Positions 18,925 through 28,386 of a stretch of 64,000 nucleotides of DNA are shown here, piece by piece. This DNA comes from Brachyspira suanatina (GTDB lineage Bacteria; Spirochaetota; Brachyspiria; Brachyspirales; Brachyspiraceae): the NCBI RefSeq assembly GCF_001049755.1, contig NZ_CVLB01000003.1:62001-126000 (forward strand), given 5' to 3'. Below the pieces are notes generated by a model, which saw only the letters and a program-made list of their open reading frames with translations, ran no database searches and was not told the origin of the DNA. The position numbers and the translations under genes were made by a program. Positions within the stretch are counted from its first letter, which is position 1. Each line of letters starts with the position of its first letter.

Positions 18925-19070
18925 TTCAAAATGCTCCTGTGTAATTAATATCGGCATTGGAAGTATATATTTTAAAGAATTATATCTATAATATATTTAA
19001 AACTGATAGCTGTAAAGAGATATCCATAAAAAAGTATAATATTTTTTATTGTACTTTTAAATTTTATATA

Positions 19071-19110
19071 TAAAAATAGGCGATATCAAAAAATGTAGAT
19101 ACCGCCTCAA
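19071..19110 (-). terminator. Rho-independent terminator of flgK
   Basis: On the minus strand GAGGCGGTATC pairs with GATATCGCCT across a T-rich loop, followed by TTTTTAT; 17 bp after the flgK stop. Confidence 0.85.
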
Positions 19111-19126
19111 AAAATCTATATATTAC

Positions 19127-21040
19127 TTACACACCCATTCTATTTATTACAACATCTAGAAGCTGATCCATAACGCTTACCACCCTAGCAGAAGCATTAT
19201 AACCATGCTGATACATAGCCATTTGAGCAACTTCTTCATCCAAGTTAACACCTGATACTGATTGTCTTAATTTTTCAAGATATTCCATAACAACAGTTTG
19301 TTTTTCTGTTTCAGCATTAGCTGTTTCTGTTCTTGAAGCTATTTTGGCAAGACTTCCTGTATAAAAATCATTGAATGTAGATTTGCTGTCTACCATTATT
19401 TCTTTATTTTTCAAATTAGCTATAGATAAAGCATTAGAACCATCACCTATTCCATTCCATTTATCATTAAAGCCGTTACCTGTAGTATCTATACCTTTAG
19501 ATGCTGCTATATAATTTATATCATTTCTGATAATATCATTAACAGCAATTGCTGAAGCAGGATGTCTGTCAGGTGTGACTGTGAAGTTTCTAAAATCACC
19601 TGCTAATTGATTAACCTGATCTATTGTCTGCCAATTGTAAGCACCAGCTGCCCCAGACTGATTCAATACACCTGTAATTCCTACAAGGAAATCTCCTGAA
19701 TCTTCTATATGCTTAATGAAATATGAAGGTTTCATATAATCATCAAAGCCTCTTGCTTTAAGAACAAGTCTATTTTTATCATCTAAATAAGCTGAAACAT
19801 TAGCTTCGCTTGAGTTGATTTTATCTATCAATTCTCCCACTTTCATTTGAGCAGTATAATCTATAGCAACATCAGCACCTTCTCTTGATTTATTACCGAA
19901 TACTAAAGTTCCGCTGCTTCCTATGCTGGCAGTAGAATCTACTGAATTAATACCGCTTACTTTGAACATTATAGTAGAATCTTCCTGTCCATCATTATTA
20001 ATATCAAAATTACCTATTACGGAAGGAGTAGTTTTTGTAACTGTAAAGAAATCAATACCTGTTTCCTGATTAAGTCCGAAACCGCTTCTATGAACTTCGT
20101 TTACGCTGTCTGCTAAATTCATAGCGAAAGTATCTAAATCATTAATAGCATCAACAGTATCAACATCTCTAAGTTCTAATAAAGCCTTTAATTCTCCGCC
20201 TTCAAACTGAACCTGAACATGATCTTTTTTCCAATAAATATCATACATTCCTTCATTATTGATATTTTTCTCAGCACTTAATTCGCTTACAACATTACCT
20301 TGAATCAATGCTCTTCCGCCTATATAAATCATAGTTTCATCAGGATCCATAGATTTTATATCAACATTAGCAAGAGAAGAAAGTTCATCAACAAGTAAAT
20401 CTCTTCTATCTAATAAGTCATTAGGGCTTTGTCCCAATGCCTGCTGTTTTACTATTTCTACGTTTAAATCTTTTATAGAATTAGCTATATCATTAATTCT
20501 CTTAACCTTATTTTCAACTAAGTTATTCAAATTATTACGCATACCGTTCATTTGATTGAACATTTGATTAATAGAATTATTTATTCTGTCTGCTCTCTCT
20601 ACAAGCACCATTCTAGTGCCTCTTTCAGTAGGATTAGCAGCCATTTCCTGCCAAGAATCCCAGAAAGCATCTAAATCGCTTCTTAAATTAGCATTGCCTG
20701 GCTCATTATATATAGCTTCTAATTGCTTTAAATAATCTGATTTTGTTTTCCAATAACCGTCAGTACCAAGCTCCATCATTATTTTAGAGTCAATAAATTG
20801 ATCTCTTATTCTCTCTACTGTAGTTATTTCAGCACCCTGTCCTATTTGACCGGCACGTTCAGCTCTATTCAAGCTAGGTGCTTCTAAAGGCTTATCAAAT
20901 GTACGCATTACCACTCTTTGTCTGCTGTATCCTTTAGTGGCAACATTATTTATATTATGACCTGTAACTTCCAAAGCCGTTTTGAAGTTTTGTAGTGATC
21001 TTTTACCTAATTCTATACCAAAAAATGAGCTTGTAGACAT
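19127..21040 (-). CDS. flgK: Flagellar hook-associated protein 1
   Basis: FlgK joins the hook to the filament; in spirochaetes the filament lies in the periplasm. The 637 residues start with the rod/hook family signature (FFGIELGKRSLQNFKTALEV, then TGHNINNVATKGYSRQRV). A central variable region follows, and the C-terminal axial helix ends QMAMYQHGYNASARVVSVMD. Length is normal to slightly long. AAGGAG lies 8 bases before the ATG. It is transcribed alone, between two chemoreceptors, with its own terminator; no flgL is adjacent. Confidence 0.95.
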   Translation of the reverse strand: MSTSSFFGIELGKRSLQNFKTALEVTGHNINNVATKGYSRQRVVMRTFDKPLEAPSLNRAERAGQIGQGAEITTVERIRDQFIDSKIMMELGTDGYWKTKSDYLKQLEAIYNEPGNANLRSDLDAFWDSWQEMAANPTERGTRMVLVERADRINNSINQMFNQMNGMRNNLNNLVENKVKRINDIANSIKDLNVEIVKQQALGQSPNDLLDRRDLLVDELSSLANVDIKSMDPDETMIYIGGRALIQGNVVSELSAEKNINNEGMYDIYWKKDHVQVQFEGGELKALLELRDVDTVDAINDLDTFAMNLADSVNEVHRSGFGLNQETGIDFFTVTKTTPSVIGNFDINNDGQEDSTIMFKVSGINSVDSTASIGSSGTLVFGNKSREGADVAIDYTAQMKVGELIDKINSSEANVSAYLDDKNRLVLKARGFDDYMKPSYFIKHIEDSGDFLVGITGVLNQSGAAGAYNWQTIDQVNQLAGDFRNFTVTPDRHPASAIAVNDIIRNDINYIAASKGIDTTGNGFNDKWNGIGDGSNALSIANLKNKEIMVDSKSTFNDFYTGSLAKIASRTETANAETEKQTVVMEYLEKLRQSVSGVNLDEEVAQMAMYQHGYNASARVVSVMDQLLDVVINRMGV

Positions 21041-21185
21041 TATTATGCTCCTTAAAAATAATAATTTACTTCTAATTAATTATTAGAATTATCGTATTTA
21101 TAAAAAAAATAATTACATTTTTTTTATTATTATTGTAACAAAAGGTAACATAATAATAAAATATTATATATATGCTTTATATTTA

Positions 21186-21434
21186 TTAGAGATTCTCTAT
21201 TTCTTCTATGCTAAGACCAGTATTTTCACTTATTATATTTATATCTATACCCTAACTTTTAAATTTTTTAGCTATGGCAATCTTTTCAGATTTTTTACCT
21301 TCTTTTATGCCTTCTTCCTACTCTCTTTTAAGCATAACCTTTTGACTGTATAAAAAAGCATCTCTTGCATTATAAACTTGCATTTCATCTTCGCTTGATA
21401 TAAAACGTTCATATTTATTAATTACTTTATCCAT
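21186..21434 (-). pseudogene. Remnant of Rpn/PD-(D/E)XK nuclease-family putative transposase (C-terminal end)
   Basis: Reading the minus strand from 21434 gives 83 codons with two internal stops (near residues 39 and 63). The segments RFISSEDEMQVYNARDAFL, EEGIKEGKKSEKIAIAKKFK and TGLSIEEIENL are typical of the tail of Rpn-type proteins, which carry a nuclease domain and an E-G/E-K helical tail before a terminal small-domain motif. The nuclease core is missing, so only a 3' fragment remains. The Rpn family promotes recombination in E. coli. Confidence 0.75.
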
Positions 21435-21603
21435 TATAAAATTTACCTCATTTAATAAATAAAAATTGTTCGCCGTATTTGTATGTTAAATAAATTTGCC
21501 ATACGCCCACAATTTTTATAATTAGATTTATGATGCTATTTTATACTTTTACTCTATCCAAGATAATATTCTTTTTTTCTTCATAATTTCTATAATGCTT
21601 TAA

Positions 21604-21647
21604 AAAATAATAGGCCGCCTTTTTAAAAAGACAGCCTATTATTTTTT
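21604..21647 (-). terminator. Rho-independent terminator of chemoreceptor gene
   Basis: AATAATAGGC pairs with GCCTATTATT (with TTTTTAAAAAG between the inner arms) and ends in a T run on the minus strand; 27 bp after the stop at 21674. Confidence 0.8.
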
Positions 21648-21673
21648 ATTATAATTTTTATATTTTATAAATT

Positions 21674-23503
21674 TTATACTTTAAAGAAGCTCATAGCATT
21701 AACTAATTCTTCAGCCTGATTGAGCAAAGAACTAGATGATGCAGAAGTATGCTCTACTAAAGCGGCATTTTGTTGAGTTACTGCATCCATATCTGTGATT
21801 GCTTTATTAACCTGCTGCACACCTGCTTGCTGTTCTAATGCTGTTGTGCTTATATCGTCCATGAGTTTTGAAGTTACATCTATTTTATCTTGAATATCTT
21901 TAAATATCTCTTGTGATTCTCTTGCTGATTCTGTGGCTTTAGTAATTTTCTCATAGGCATTATCTACTAGACTAGTGATATCTTTTACTGATGACTGAGT
22001 AGTCTGCGCCAAATTTCTAACTTCAGAAGCTACTACCGCAAAACCTTTACCTTGATCTCCGGCACGAGCTGCTTCTACTGCTGCATTTAAAGCAAGTATA
22101 TTAGTTTGGAATGCTATATCTTCTATTATTTTTGTGATGTTTTTTATTTTTGTACTAGCTTCATTAACTTCTTCTATATTTTGAACAGTATCTAATATTA
22201 TACTTCCAGCATGTTCAATAGATGCTTTTGAGTTTATCATCATTTTATTTCCGTCTACTGATTTATTTGTAGATGATACAATAGTAGAGGCCATCTCTTC
22301 CATTGATGAAGCTGTTTCCTGCAAACTAGATGCCTGAGTATCTGTTCTTCTTGATAAATCTTCACTGTCTTTTGAAAGTGCTCTTGCACTACTAGTTATT
22401 TCATCGGCAGAAACTCTAACTTTCATTATAATATCGAGCAGTACATCACGCATATTAAAGAAAGAATTAGCAAGCATACCTAATTCATCATCTCTATTAA
22501 TATTTTGATGTTCATAAACCAAATTACCTTGAGATATTTCTTTGGCAAATAATACTAATGAAATTAATGGTTTTGTTATAGTCTTTATATAAAGAGCAAC
22601 TACAAAGCATGCTAATATTATGAAGAACGGTACTATTGTAGATGTTCTAAAAATTATGCCTCTTATATCTTTATAAATTTGACTATTGTAATTTGCAAAT
22701 ATAACAGACCAAGGCATTATACTAATATTTTTATAAGCGGCAGAACGTTTGCTTTTATTATTTCCAAACACATAAGATTCTATAACACCTTCCGATGTAG
22801 TCTTTGCTATCTCATAAACTTGAGGTAATAAAGTGCCTATTCTGTTATGATCGGATGAAAGCATAATAATACCTTTATCATTTGCTATTGTTATATCACC
22901 GTCAAAGTTAATATTATCAATGAAATCTTTATTTACTTTTCCTAAATCTATATTTATGTAAATAATACCTATTAAATTTCCTTGAGAATTAAATAGTCCT
23001 TTGCAAAGAAGTATAGCTTGAGAATCTTTTGCTATAGTATTGGCATAAGTAGCATTATAATTATTTGCTTTTAATCTTGTAAATAATTCAGTGTCAGAAT
23101 CAGTTATAGATGTGCCTTCAAGAGATGCATTATCACTATCAACTATTATCCTTCCATTGACATCTGCAAGTCCCATATTAAGAGCATATCCATTTACTGA
23201 AGCAAAATCTTTTAATCTTTTTTCTGCTTCATTTTTTACAGCTATATCATCTATATTTAGAATACCATTTATTAATGTTCCGGATTGAGAGTATGTTGCT
23301 ATTGCAAGTAATTGTTCATGAAGCACCATATCTGTCATATTGGCATATCCGGAAACTGTAGAAGAAAAACCTTCCAATGCTGCTTTTCTTATAGCTCTTG
23401 AAGAAGACCAAATAGAAATAAAAGCTAATAAAGCTATTGTCATAAATATGATAGAACTTATTATAACAGGAACTTTAAAAGATAAACTATGTATTTTTTT
23501 CAT
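21674..23503 (-). CDS. Methyl-accepting chemotaxis protein
   Basis: The 609-residue receptor has membrane helix 1 (about 10-33), an extracytoplasmic Cache-type sensor (about 35-275) and helix 2 (about 280-305). HAMP is at about 305-360 and the signalling domain includes [20 protein letters not shown] and [14 protein letters not shown]. The C-terminus is short (ending AMSFFKV) with no CheR/CheB-binding pentapeptide visible. The ligand cannot be told from sequence. A TTGACT/TATATT promoter lies in the 166 bp shared with divergent hisC. Confidence 0.92.
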   Translation of the reverse strand: MKKIHSLSFKVPVIISSIIFMTIALLAFISIWSSSRAIRKAALEGFSSTVSGYANMTDMVLHEQLLAIATYSQSGTLINGILNIDDIAVKNEAEKRLKDFASVNGYALNMGLADVNGRIIVDSDNASLEGTSITDSDTELFTRLKANNYNATYANTIAKDSQAILLCKGLFNSQGNLIGIIYINIDLGKVNKDFIDNINFDGDITIANDKGIIMLSSDHNRIGTLLPQVYEIAKTTSEGVIESYVFGNNKSKRSAAYKNISIMPWSVIFANYNSQIYKDIRGIIFRTSTIVPFFIILACFVVALYIKTITKPLISLVLFAKEISQGNLVYEHQNINRDDELGMLANSFFNMRDVLLDIIMKVRVSADEITSSARALSKDSEDLSRRTDTQASSLQETASSMEEMASTIVSSTNKSVDGNKMMINSKASIEHAGSIILDTVQNIEEVNEASTKIKNITKIIEDIAFQTNILALNAAVEAARAGDQGKGFAVVASEVRNLAQTTQSSVKDITSLVDNAYEKITKATESARESQEIFKDIQDKIDVTSKLMDDISTTALEQQAGVQQVNKAITDMDAVTQQNAALVEHTSASSSSLLNQAEELVNAMSFFKV

Positions 23504-23544
23504 TTATAAAAACCTCTGTAAAAAATATTTATATTCCGTCTTTT

Positions 23545-23572
23545 AATATAACAATTAAATTTTGTAAGTCAA
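23545..23572 (-). promoter_or_regulatory. Sigma-70-type promoter of chemoreceptor gene
   Basis: On the minus strand TTGACT (23572-23567), 16 bases, TATATT (23550-23545), 42 bases before the ATG. On the other strand a TATAAT near 23630 may serve hisC. Confidence 0.5.
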
Positions 23573-23669
23573 TTTTTTTTATGCTGAATTTATAAGTTAT
23601 TTTATTATAGATTTTATATAAATATCATATATAATATTCTAGTGAAATTAAAAAAAGAAAGGATTTGTT

Positions 23670-24734
23670 ATGAGTAAATTTTTAAGTGATAAGGCTAAAT
23701 CTATAGAACCTTATACTCCCGGTGAACAGCCTAAAGATAAAAATTATATAAAATTAAATACGAATGAATCTCCATATCCGCCATCACCTTATGTAAAAAA
23801 AGTTTTAATTGAAAGTAATTTTGATGATCTAAGACTTTATCCTGATCCTAATGTATCAGATTTAAAAAAAGAAATTGCTGAGTTATATAATGTAAATACA
23901 AATAATATTTTTATAGGAAACGGCTCTGATGAAATATTAGCTTTTTCTTTTATGGCTTTCTTTAATAGAGGTGATAAAATTTATTATCCTAATATTACAT
24001 ACAGTTTTTATTCTGTATATTCTTCTCTTTTTGATTTAAACGAAGTAAAAATACCATTAAAAGAAGATTTCAGTATAGATATTAATGATTATAAAAATTT
24101 AGATTCAGGAATATTTATAGCTAATCCTAATGCTCCTACAGGATTATTACTCACTTTAGATCAGATAGAAGAAATTATCATAAACAACAAGAATAATATA
24201 GTTATAATAGATGAAGCGTATATTGATTTTGCTGGAATAGAAAGTGCATATAAACTTACAAAAAAATATGATAATCTTCTTGTTGTACAAACTTTTTCAA
24301 AATCCAGGTCATTAGCAGGAATTCGTTTAGGTTTTGCTATAGGTAATGAAAATCTTATTCAGGGGCTAAAAAATATTAAATACTCTTTCAATTCTTATAC
24401 TATTAATAGGCTTTCTATAATAGCCGGAATTGAGGCTATAAAAGATAAAGATTATTTTAAAGATACTGTAAATAAAGTAATAAATACAAGAGAAAAAACA
24501 AAAATAAAATTAAAAGAATTGGGATTTAATGTACTTGATTCTAAATCTAATTTTATATTTATATCACATAAAAATGTATTTGCCAAAGATATTTATTTAA
24601 AATTAAAAGATAAAGGTATTTTAGTTAGATATTTTAACTCTGATATTATAAATAATTATATAAGAGTAACTATAGGAACAGATGAAGAAATGGATATATT
24701 TGTAGAAAAAATCCAATATTTAATAAAAAATTAA
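23670..24734 (+). CDS. hisC: Histidinol-phosphate aminotransferase
   Basis: This PLP enzyme converts imidazole acetol-phosphate and glutamate to histidinol phosphate. Visible are NTNESPYPPSP near residue 30, GNGSDEIL at 83-90, NPNAPTG at 152-158, DEAYIDFA at 181-188, and the PLP lysine K211 in TFSKSRSLAGIRLGFAIG. The 354-residue length is normal. AGAAAGGA gives a good ribosome binding site. No other his genes are nearby, so a role with other aromatic or histidinol-like substrates cannot be excluded. Confidence 0.93.
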   Translation: MSKFLSDKAKSIEPYTPGEQPKDKNYIKLNTNESPYPPSPYVKKVLIESNFDDLRLYPDPNVSDLKKEIAELYNVNTNNIFIGNGSDEILAFSFMAFFNRGDKIYYPNITYSFYSVYSSLFDLNEVKIPLKEDFSIDINDYKNLDSGIFIANPNAPTGLLLTLDQIEEIIINNKNNIVIIDEAYIDFAGIESAYKLTKKYDNLLVVQTFSKSRSLAGIRLGFAIGNENLIQGLKNIKYSFNSYTINRLSIIAGIEAIKDKDYFKDTVNKVINTREKTKIKLKELGFNVLDSKSNFIFISHKNVFAKDIYLKLKDKGILVRYFNSDIINNYIRVTIGTDEEMDIFVEKIQYLIKN

Positions 24735-24842
24735 ATAATAATGTGATAATTAATACTCAAAATTAAAAAATTTATTTAAACTTTATAGTTTTTGTATATA
24801 CTATTATATTATAAAAAATAGTATAAAAACCGGATAAATAAT

Positions 24843-26522
24843 ATGAATGATACTACATTATACACTATAACAGCAATAATATTTATTATTATATTAATAT
24901 CTACAATTATATTGATAAGAAATATATTTAATAAAAAAGTTCATAAACCTTCAAAAAATACAAAGAAAAAAATGCATGAACTAAGAAAAATTGTTTCATT
25001 AAATCCTAAAGATTTAGATTCTTTATATGAGTTAGCACTTATAGAAGAAGAATATCAGGAATTAACAGGGGCATTGCCTAAATTTGAATTACTATTAAGT
25101 AAAAGATATTTTAAAGACAATAATATAAATGAAATAGAAATATATAAAAAGATGGAGGCAGGATACAATCAGCTTGAAGATAGAGAGAATAGTTTTAAAT
25201 ATGCAATGATGATATCTAAATTAGAGCCTAATAATATTGACTATGCTATAAAAATAGGTAATGTTTTAGGACAGGAAGGTAAATATAAATTAGCTGCCGA
25301 ATATTTTAATAAAGTGATAGTATCAAAAGAAAATTTAAGTATAGAGGAAGCTAGAACAGCAGCTTTATCATTTTTTATGATTAAAGACTATAAAAAATCT
25401 ATAATATTTTTAGAGGAATTATATAAAAAAATATTAAATGATAAAGAAATGGATATATTAGAAATTTATAATCTTGAAATATTACTTGCATCTCTTTATA
25501 TATCAGCAGATGAACTTAATATAGCAATTACATTTTTAGAGCAAATACTATCTAATAAGAATATAAGTGAGGATCATAAACTATACGTTAATAGAATATA
25601 CATGTATATACTATACAAACTTTCTGATAATGATAAGTTCATTTCTAAATATAATGAATTAAGAAGTTATTATAAATTAGATGAAGCAAAGAAAGAATAT
25701 GCACCATTAATATTTGACTTTGCATTTTACGCCTATTTCTTAAAAGATATAAATACTTCTATAAATTATTTTAAAAAATTAAATTCTTTTCATATGCTTG
25801 AATATAGCGTTTATTATCTAGATCAAATATTAGACTATCTTAATGAAGTTAATAAAGCATCTATCCAATTAATAAAATTAAGAGGTGATGGGAAATTTAA
25901 TAATGAAAAATATAAGAATGAAAATTATGAAAAATATATAGATTCTGAATTAATAGATATATGGGAATTAGTGTTAAGTCTATGGCAGGGTACATTTATT
26001 AAATTTGATTATATAACTTCAAATGCTCCGAATCCAGAAAATAAAATAGATATAGATAAAATATTATCTGAATTAAATGCATCTAGGGAAAATGATAGTA
26101 CCAAAAATATTAATTTAAATGAAATAGATAAAATATATTCTTTAAATTTAACTAATTTTAAAAAATTGTGTAAGAATTTGATTCAAAATAAATTATCATA
26201 TTCTATACTGCAAGAATATACTGATAATGTAATAAATTATAATTATGGAGATGAAGTTAATTATTTAGCATATCATGTAACAAAGAGCAGAAAGGACTTA
26301 ACATTAATTTCTGTAAAAAGATGGAAAAATACTGAGGTAGGAGAACTTATAATCAGAGATTTTCTACTTATGGTAAATGAATCAGGGGCAAAAAATGGTA
26401 TATTGATTCTGCCTGTAAGATTATCAAATAGTGCTAAAAGCTATGCAAAACATAATGATAAAATTACAGTTTATACAAGAAGCCAATTCAATTCATTTTT
26501 GAAAACTAATTTCATAAATTAA
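24843..26522 (+). CDS. Membrane-anchored TPR protein with C-terminal Mrr-like domain, paralogue 1
   Basis: The 559-residue protein starts with one membrane helix (about residues 6-26) and a short basic stretch. TPR-like helical pairs fill most of the middle (about 45-350), for example DLDSLYELALIEEEY and GKYKLAAEYFNKVI. A Glu/Lys-rich segment leads to the last 115 residues, which follow the Mrr-type restriction endonuclease fold: a GDE at 469-471, then LTLISVKRWKNTEVGELIIRDF and AKNGILILPVRLSNSAKSYA. The usual QxK of Mrr is SVK here (S490, K492), so nuclease activity is uncertain. It has its own upstream region, duplicated before the second paralogue. Function is unknown. Confidence 0.82.
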   Translation: MNDTTLYTITAIIFIIILISTIILIRNIFNKKVHKPSKNTKKKMHELRKIVSLNPKDLDSLYELALIEEEYQELTGALPKFELLLSKRYFKDNNINEIEIYKKMEAGYNQLEDRENSFKYAMMISKLEPNNIDYAIKIGNVLGQEGKYKLAAEYFNKVIVSKENLSIEEARTAALSFFMIKDYKKSIIFLEELYKKILNDKEMDILEIYNLEILLASLYISADELNIAITFLEQILSNKNISEDHKLYVNRIYMYILYKLSDNDKFISKYNELRSYYKLDEAKKEYAPLIFDFAFYAYFLKDINTSINYFKKLNSFHMLEYSVYYLDQILDYLNEVNKASIQLIKLRGDGKFNNEKYKNENYEKYIDSELIDIWELVLSLWQGTFIKFDYITSNAPNPENKIDIDKILSELNASRENDSTKNINLNEIDKIYSLNLTNFKKLCKNLIQNKLSYSILQEYTDNVINYNYGDEVNYLAYHVTKSRKDLTLISVKRWKNTEVGELIIRDFLLMVNESGAKNGILILPVRLSNSAKSYAKHNDKITVYTRSQFNSFLKTNFIN

Positions 26523-26689
26523 ACTAATATAGAAAATTATATTTACAACTCTTATATTTATATAGTTATTTATATTATATAAAGAAAAATTAAAAATAAT
26601 ACTAAATATAGTTTTTCATAAACAGAATATATTTAAACTTTTTTAGTTTTTGTGTATAATAAGATAATAATATAAAACTGGATAAATAT

Positions 26690-28369
26690 ATGAGCGATAG
26701 TACATTATATATCATAATAGCTGCTATATTCATTATAATATTAATAGCTACAATTATAATGATAAAAAACATGTTCTCAAAAACCACAAATTCACCTAAA
26801 AAAAATGTAAGAAAAATGATGGAGGAATTACAAAAAAATATATCAGAAAATGAAAATGATTTGGATTCTATTTATCAATTAGCTATGTTAGAAGAGAAAT
26901 ATGGCGACTTAAATAGGGCATTAAGTAAATATGAAAAGTTGCTAAATTATCGATATTTTACGGATAATGATATTAGTGAAGTAGAAATATATAAAAAATT
27001 AGAGCCGGCATATTATCAATTAGGAGATAAAGAAAAAAGCTTTAAGTATTCTCTTTTAATTGCAAAAGCTGAACCTAATAATATTTACTATGCTCTCAAA
27101 TTGGGTACTATATTAGGAAAAGAAGGCAAATACAAACTTGCTTGTGAACATTTCAACAAAGTAATAGTATCAAAAGAAAATATAGATATAGAAGAAGCAA
27201 AAGTAGCCGCATTATCTTTTTTTATGATTAAAGATTATAAAAAGTCTATAATATTTTTGGAAGAATTGTATAAAAAAATATCAAATAATAAAGAAATAGA
27301 TGCATTAGAAATCTATAATCTTGAAATATTGATGATCTCTATGTATATATCAGCAGATGAGCTTAATAGAGTAATAGTATTTTTAGAGCAAATATTATCA
27401 AATAAAAGTATAAGCGATGATCATAGATTATATATAAACAAAATGTATATGTATACACTATATAAACTTTCTGATAATAACAGATTTAGAGAAATGTATA
27501 ATAATATAAAAAGTCTATATAATTTAGAAGATGCTAATTATAAATATGCAAGCCTTATACTTGATTTTGCTTTTTATTCATATTTTTTAAAAGATATAGA
27601 TGCTTCAATAATATTCTTTACAAAATTGAATTCTTTTCATAAATTAGAATATAGTATTTATTATTTAGAACAAATATTGCAGTATCTTAATGAAGTTAAT
27701 AAAGCATTTGTACAATTAACTAAATTAAGAAATACTATGAAATTAAATGATGAAAAATATATAAATGAAAGATATGATAAATATATAGATAATGAATTAA
27801 TAGAAATATGGGAAAAAGTATTAAAGTTATGGGAAGGAAATTTCTATAATTTTGACTATATTAATTCTCTAGTTGAAGTAGAAAATACAATTGATGTTGA
27901 TAAAATACTGAATGAATATAATATGGAAAAGCAACTTAAAGATGATAGTAAGCATAACCGTAATACTAATATAGATTCTATATATTCATTAAGTATGAGT
28001 AACTTTAAAAAACTTTGTCAAAATATAATTCAAAATAAATTGTCATATTCTATATTACAGGAATATTCAGACAATATAATTAATTATGAATATGGAGATG
28101 ATGTTAACTATTTGGCTTATCCCACTGGTAAAAGCCGAAAAGACTTAACATTGATTTCTATAAAAAGATGGAAAAATACCGAAGTAGGAGAACTTATAAT
28201 TAGAGATTTTTTACTTATGGTAAATGAATCAGGAGCAAAAAATGGAATATTGATTCTTCCAGTAAGATTATCTAATAGTGCTAAAAGCTATGCTAAACAT
28301 AATGAGAAGATTACTGTTTATGCAAGAAGCCAATTTAATTCATTTTTGAAAAGTAATTTTATAAATTAA
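26690..28369 (+). CDS. Membrane-anchored TPR protein with C-terminal Mrr-like domain, paralogue 2
   Basis: Same length and layout as the preceding gene: N-terminal membrane helix (about 6-26), TPR-like middle, and Mrr-like C-terminus with GDD, LTLISIKRWKNTEVG and GAKNGILILPVRLSNSAK. The last 80 residues are nearly identical to paralogue 1, whereas the 380-440 linker differs much, so the C-terminal region is under stronger constraint or was homogenised by gene conversion. The 70 bp before the start resembles that of paralogue 1 (ATTTAAACTTT, TAGTTTTTGT, GGATAAATA), so the duplication included the promoter. Confidence 0.82.
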   Translation: MSDSTLYIIIAAIFIIILIATIIMIKNMFSKTTNSPKKNVRKMMEELQKNISENENDLDSIYQLAMLEEKYGDLNRALSKYEKLLNYRYFTDNDISEVEIYKKLEPAYYQLGDKEKSFKYSLLIAKAEPNNIYYALKLGTILGKEGKYKLACEHFNKVIVSKENIDIEEAKVAALSFFMIKDYKKSIIFLEELYKKISNNKEIDALEIYNLEILMISMYISADELNRVIVFLEQILSNKSISDDHRLYINKMYMYTLYKLSDNNRFREMYNNIKSLYNLEDANYKYASLILDFAFYSYFLKDIDASIIFFTKLNSFHKLEYSIYYLEQILQYLNEVNKAFVQLTKLRNTMKLNDEKYINERYDKYIDNELIEIWEKVLKLWEGNFYNFDYINSLVEVENTIDVDKILNEYNMEKQLKDDSKHNRNTNIDSIYSLSMSNFKKLCQNIIQNKLSYSILQEYSDNIINYEYGDDVNYLAYPTGKSRKDLTLISIKRWKNTEVGELIIRDFLLMVNESGAKNGILILPVRLSNSAKSYAKHNEKITVYARSQFNSFLKSNFIN

Positions 28370-28386
28370 ATTAATAGGAAAAAATT

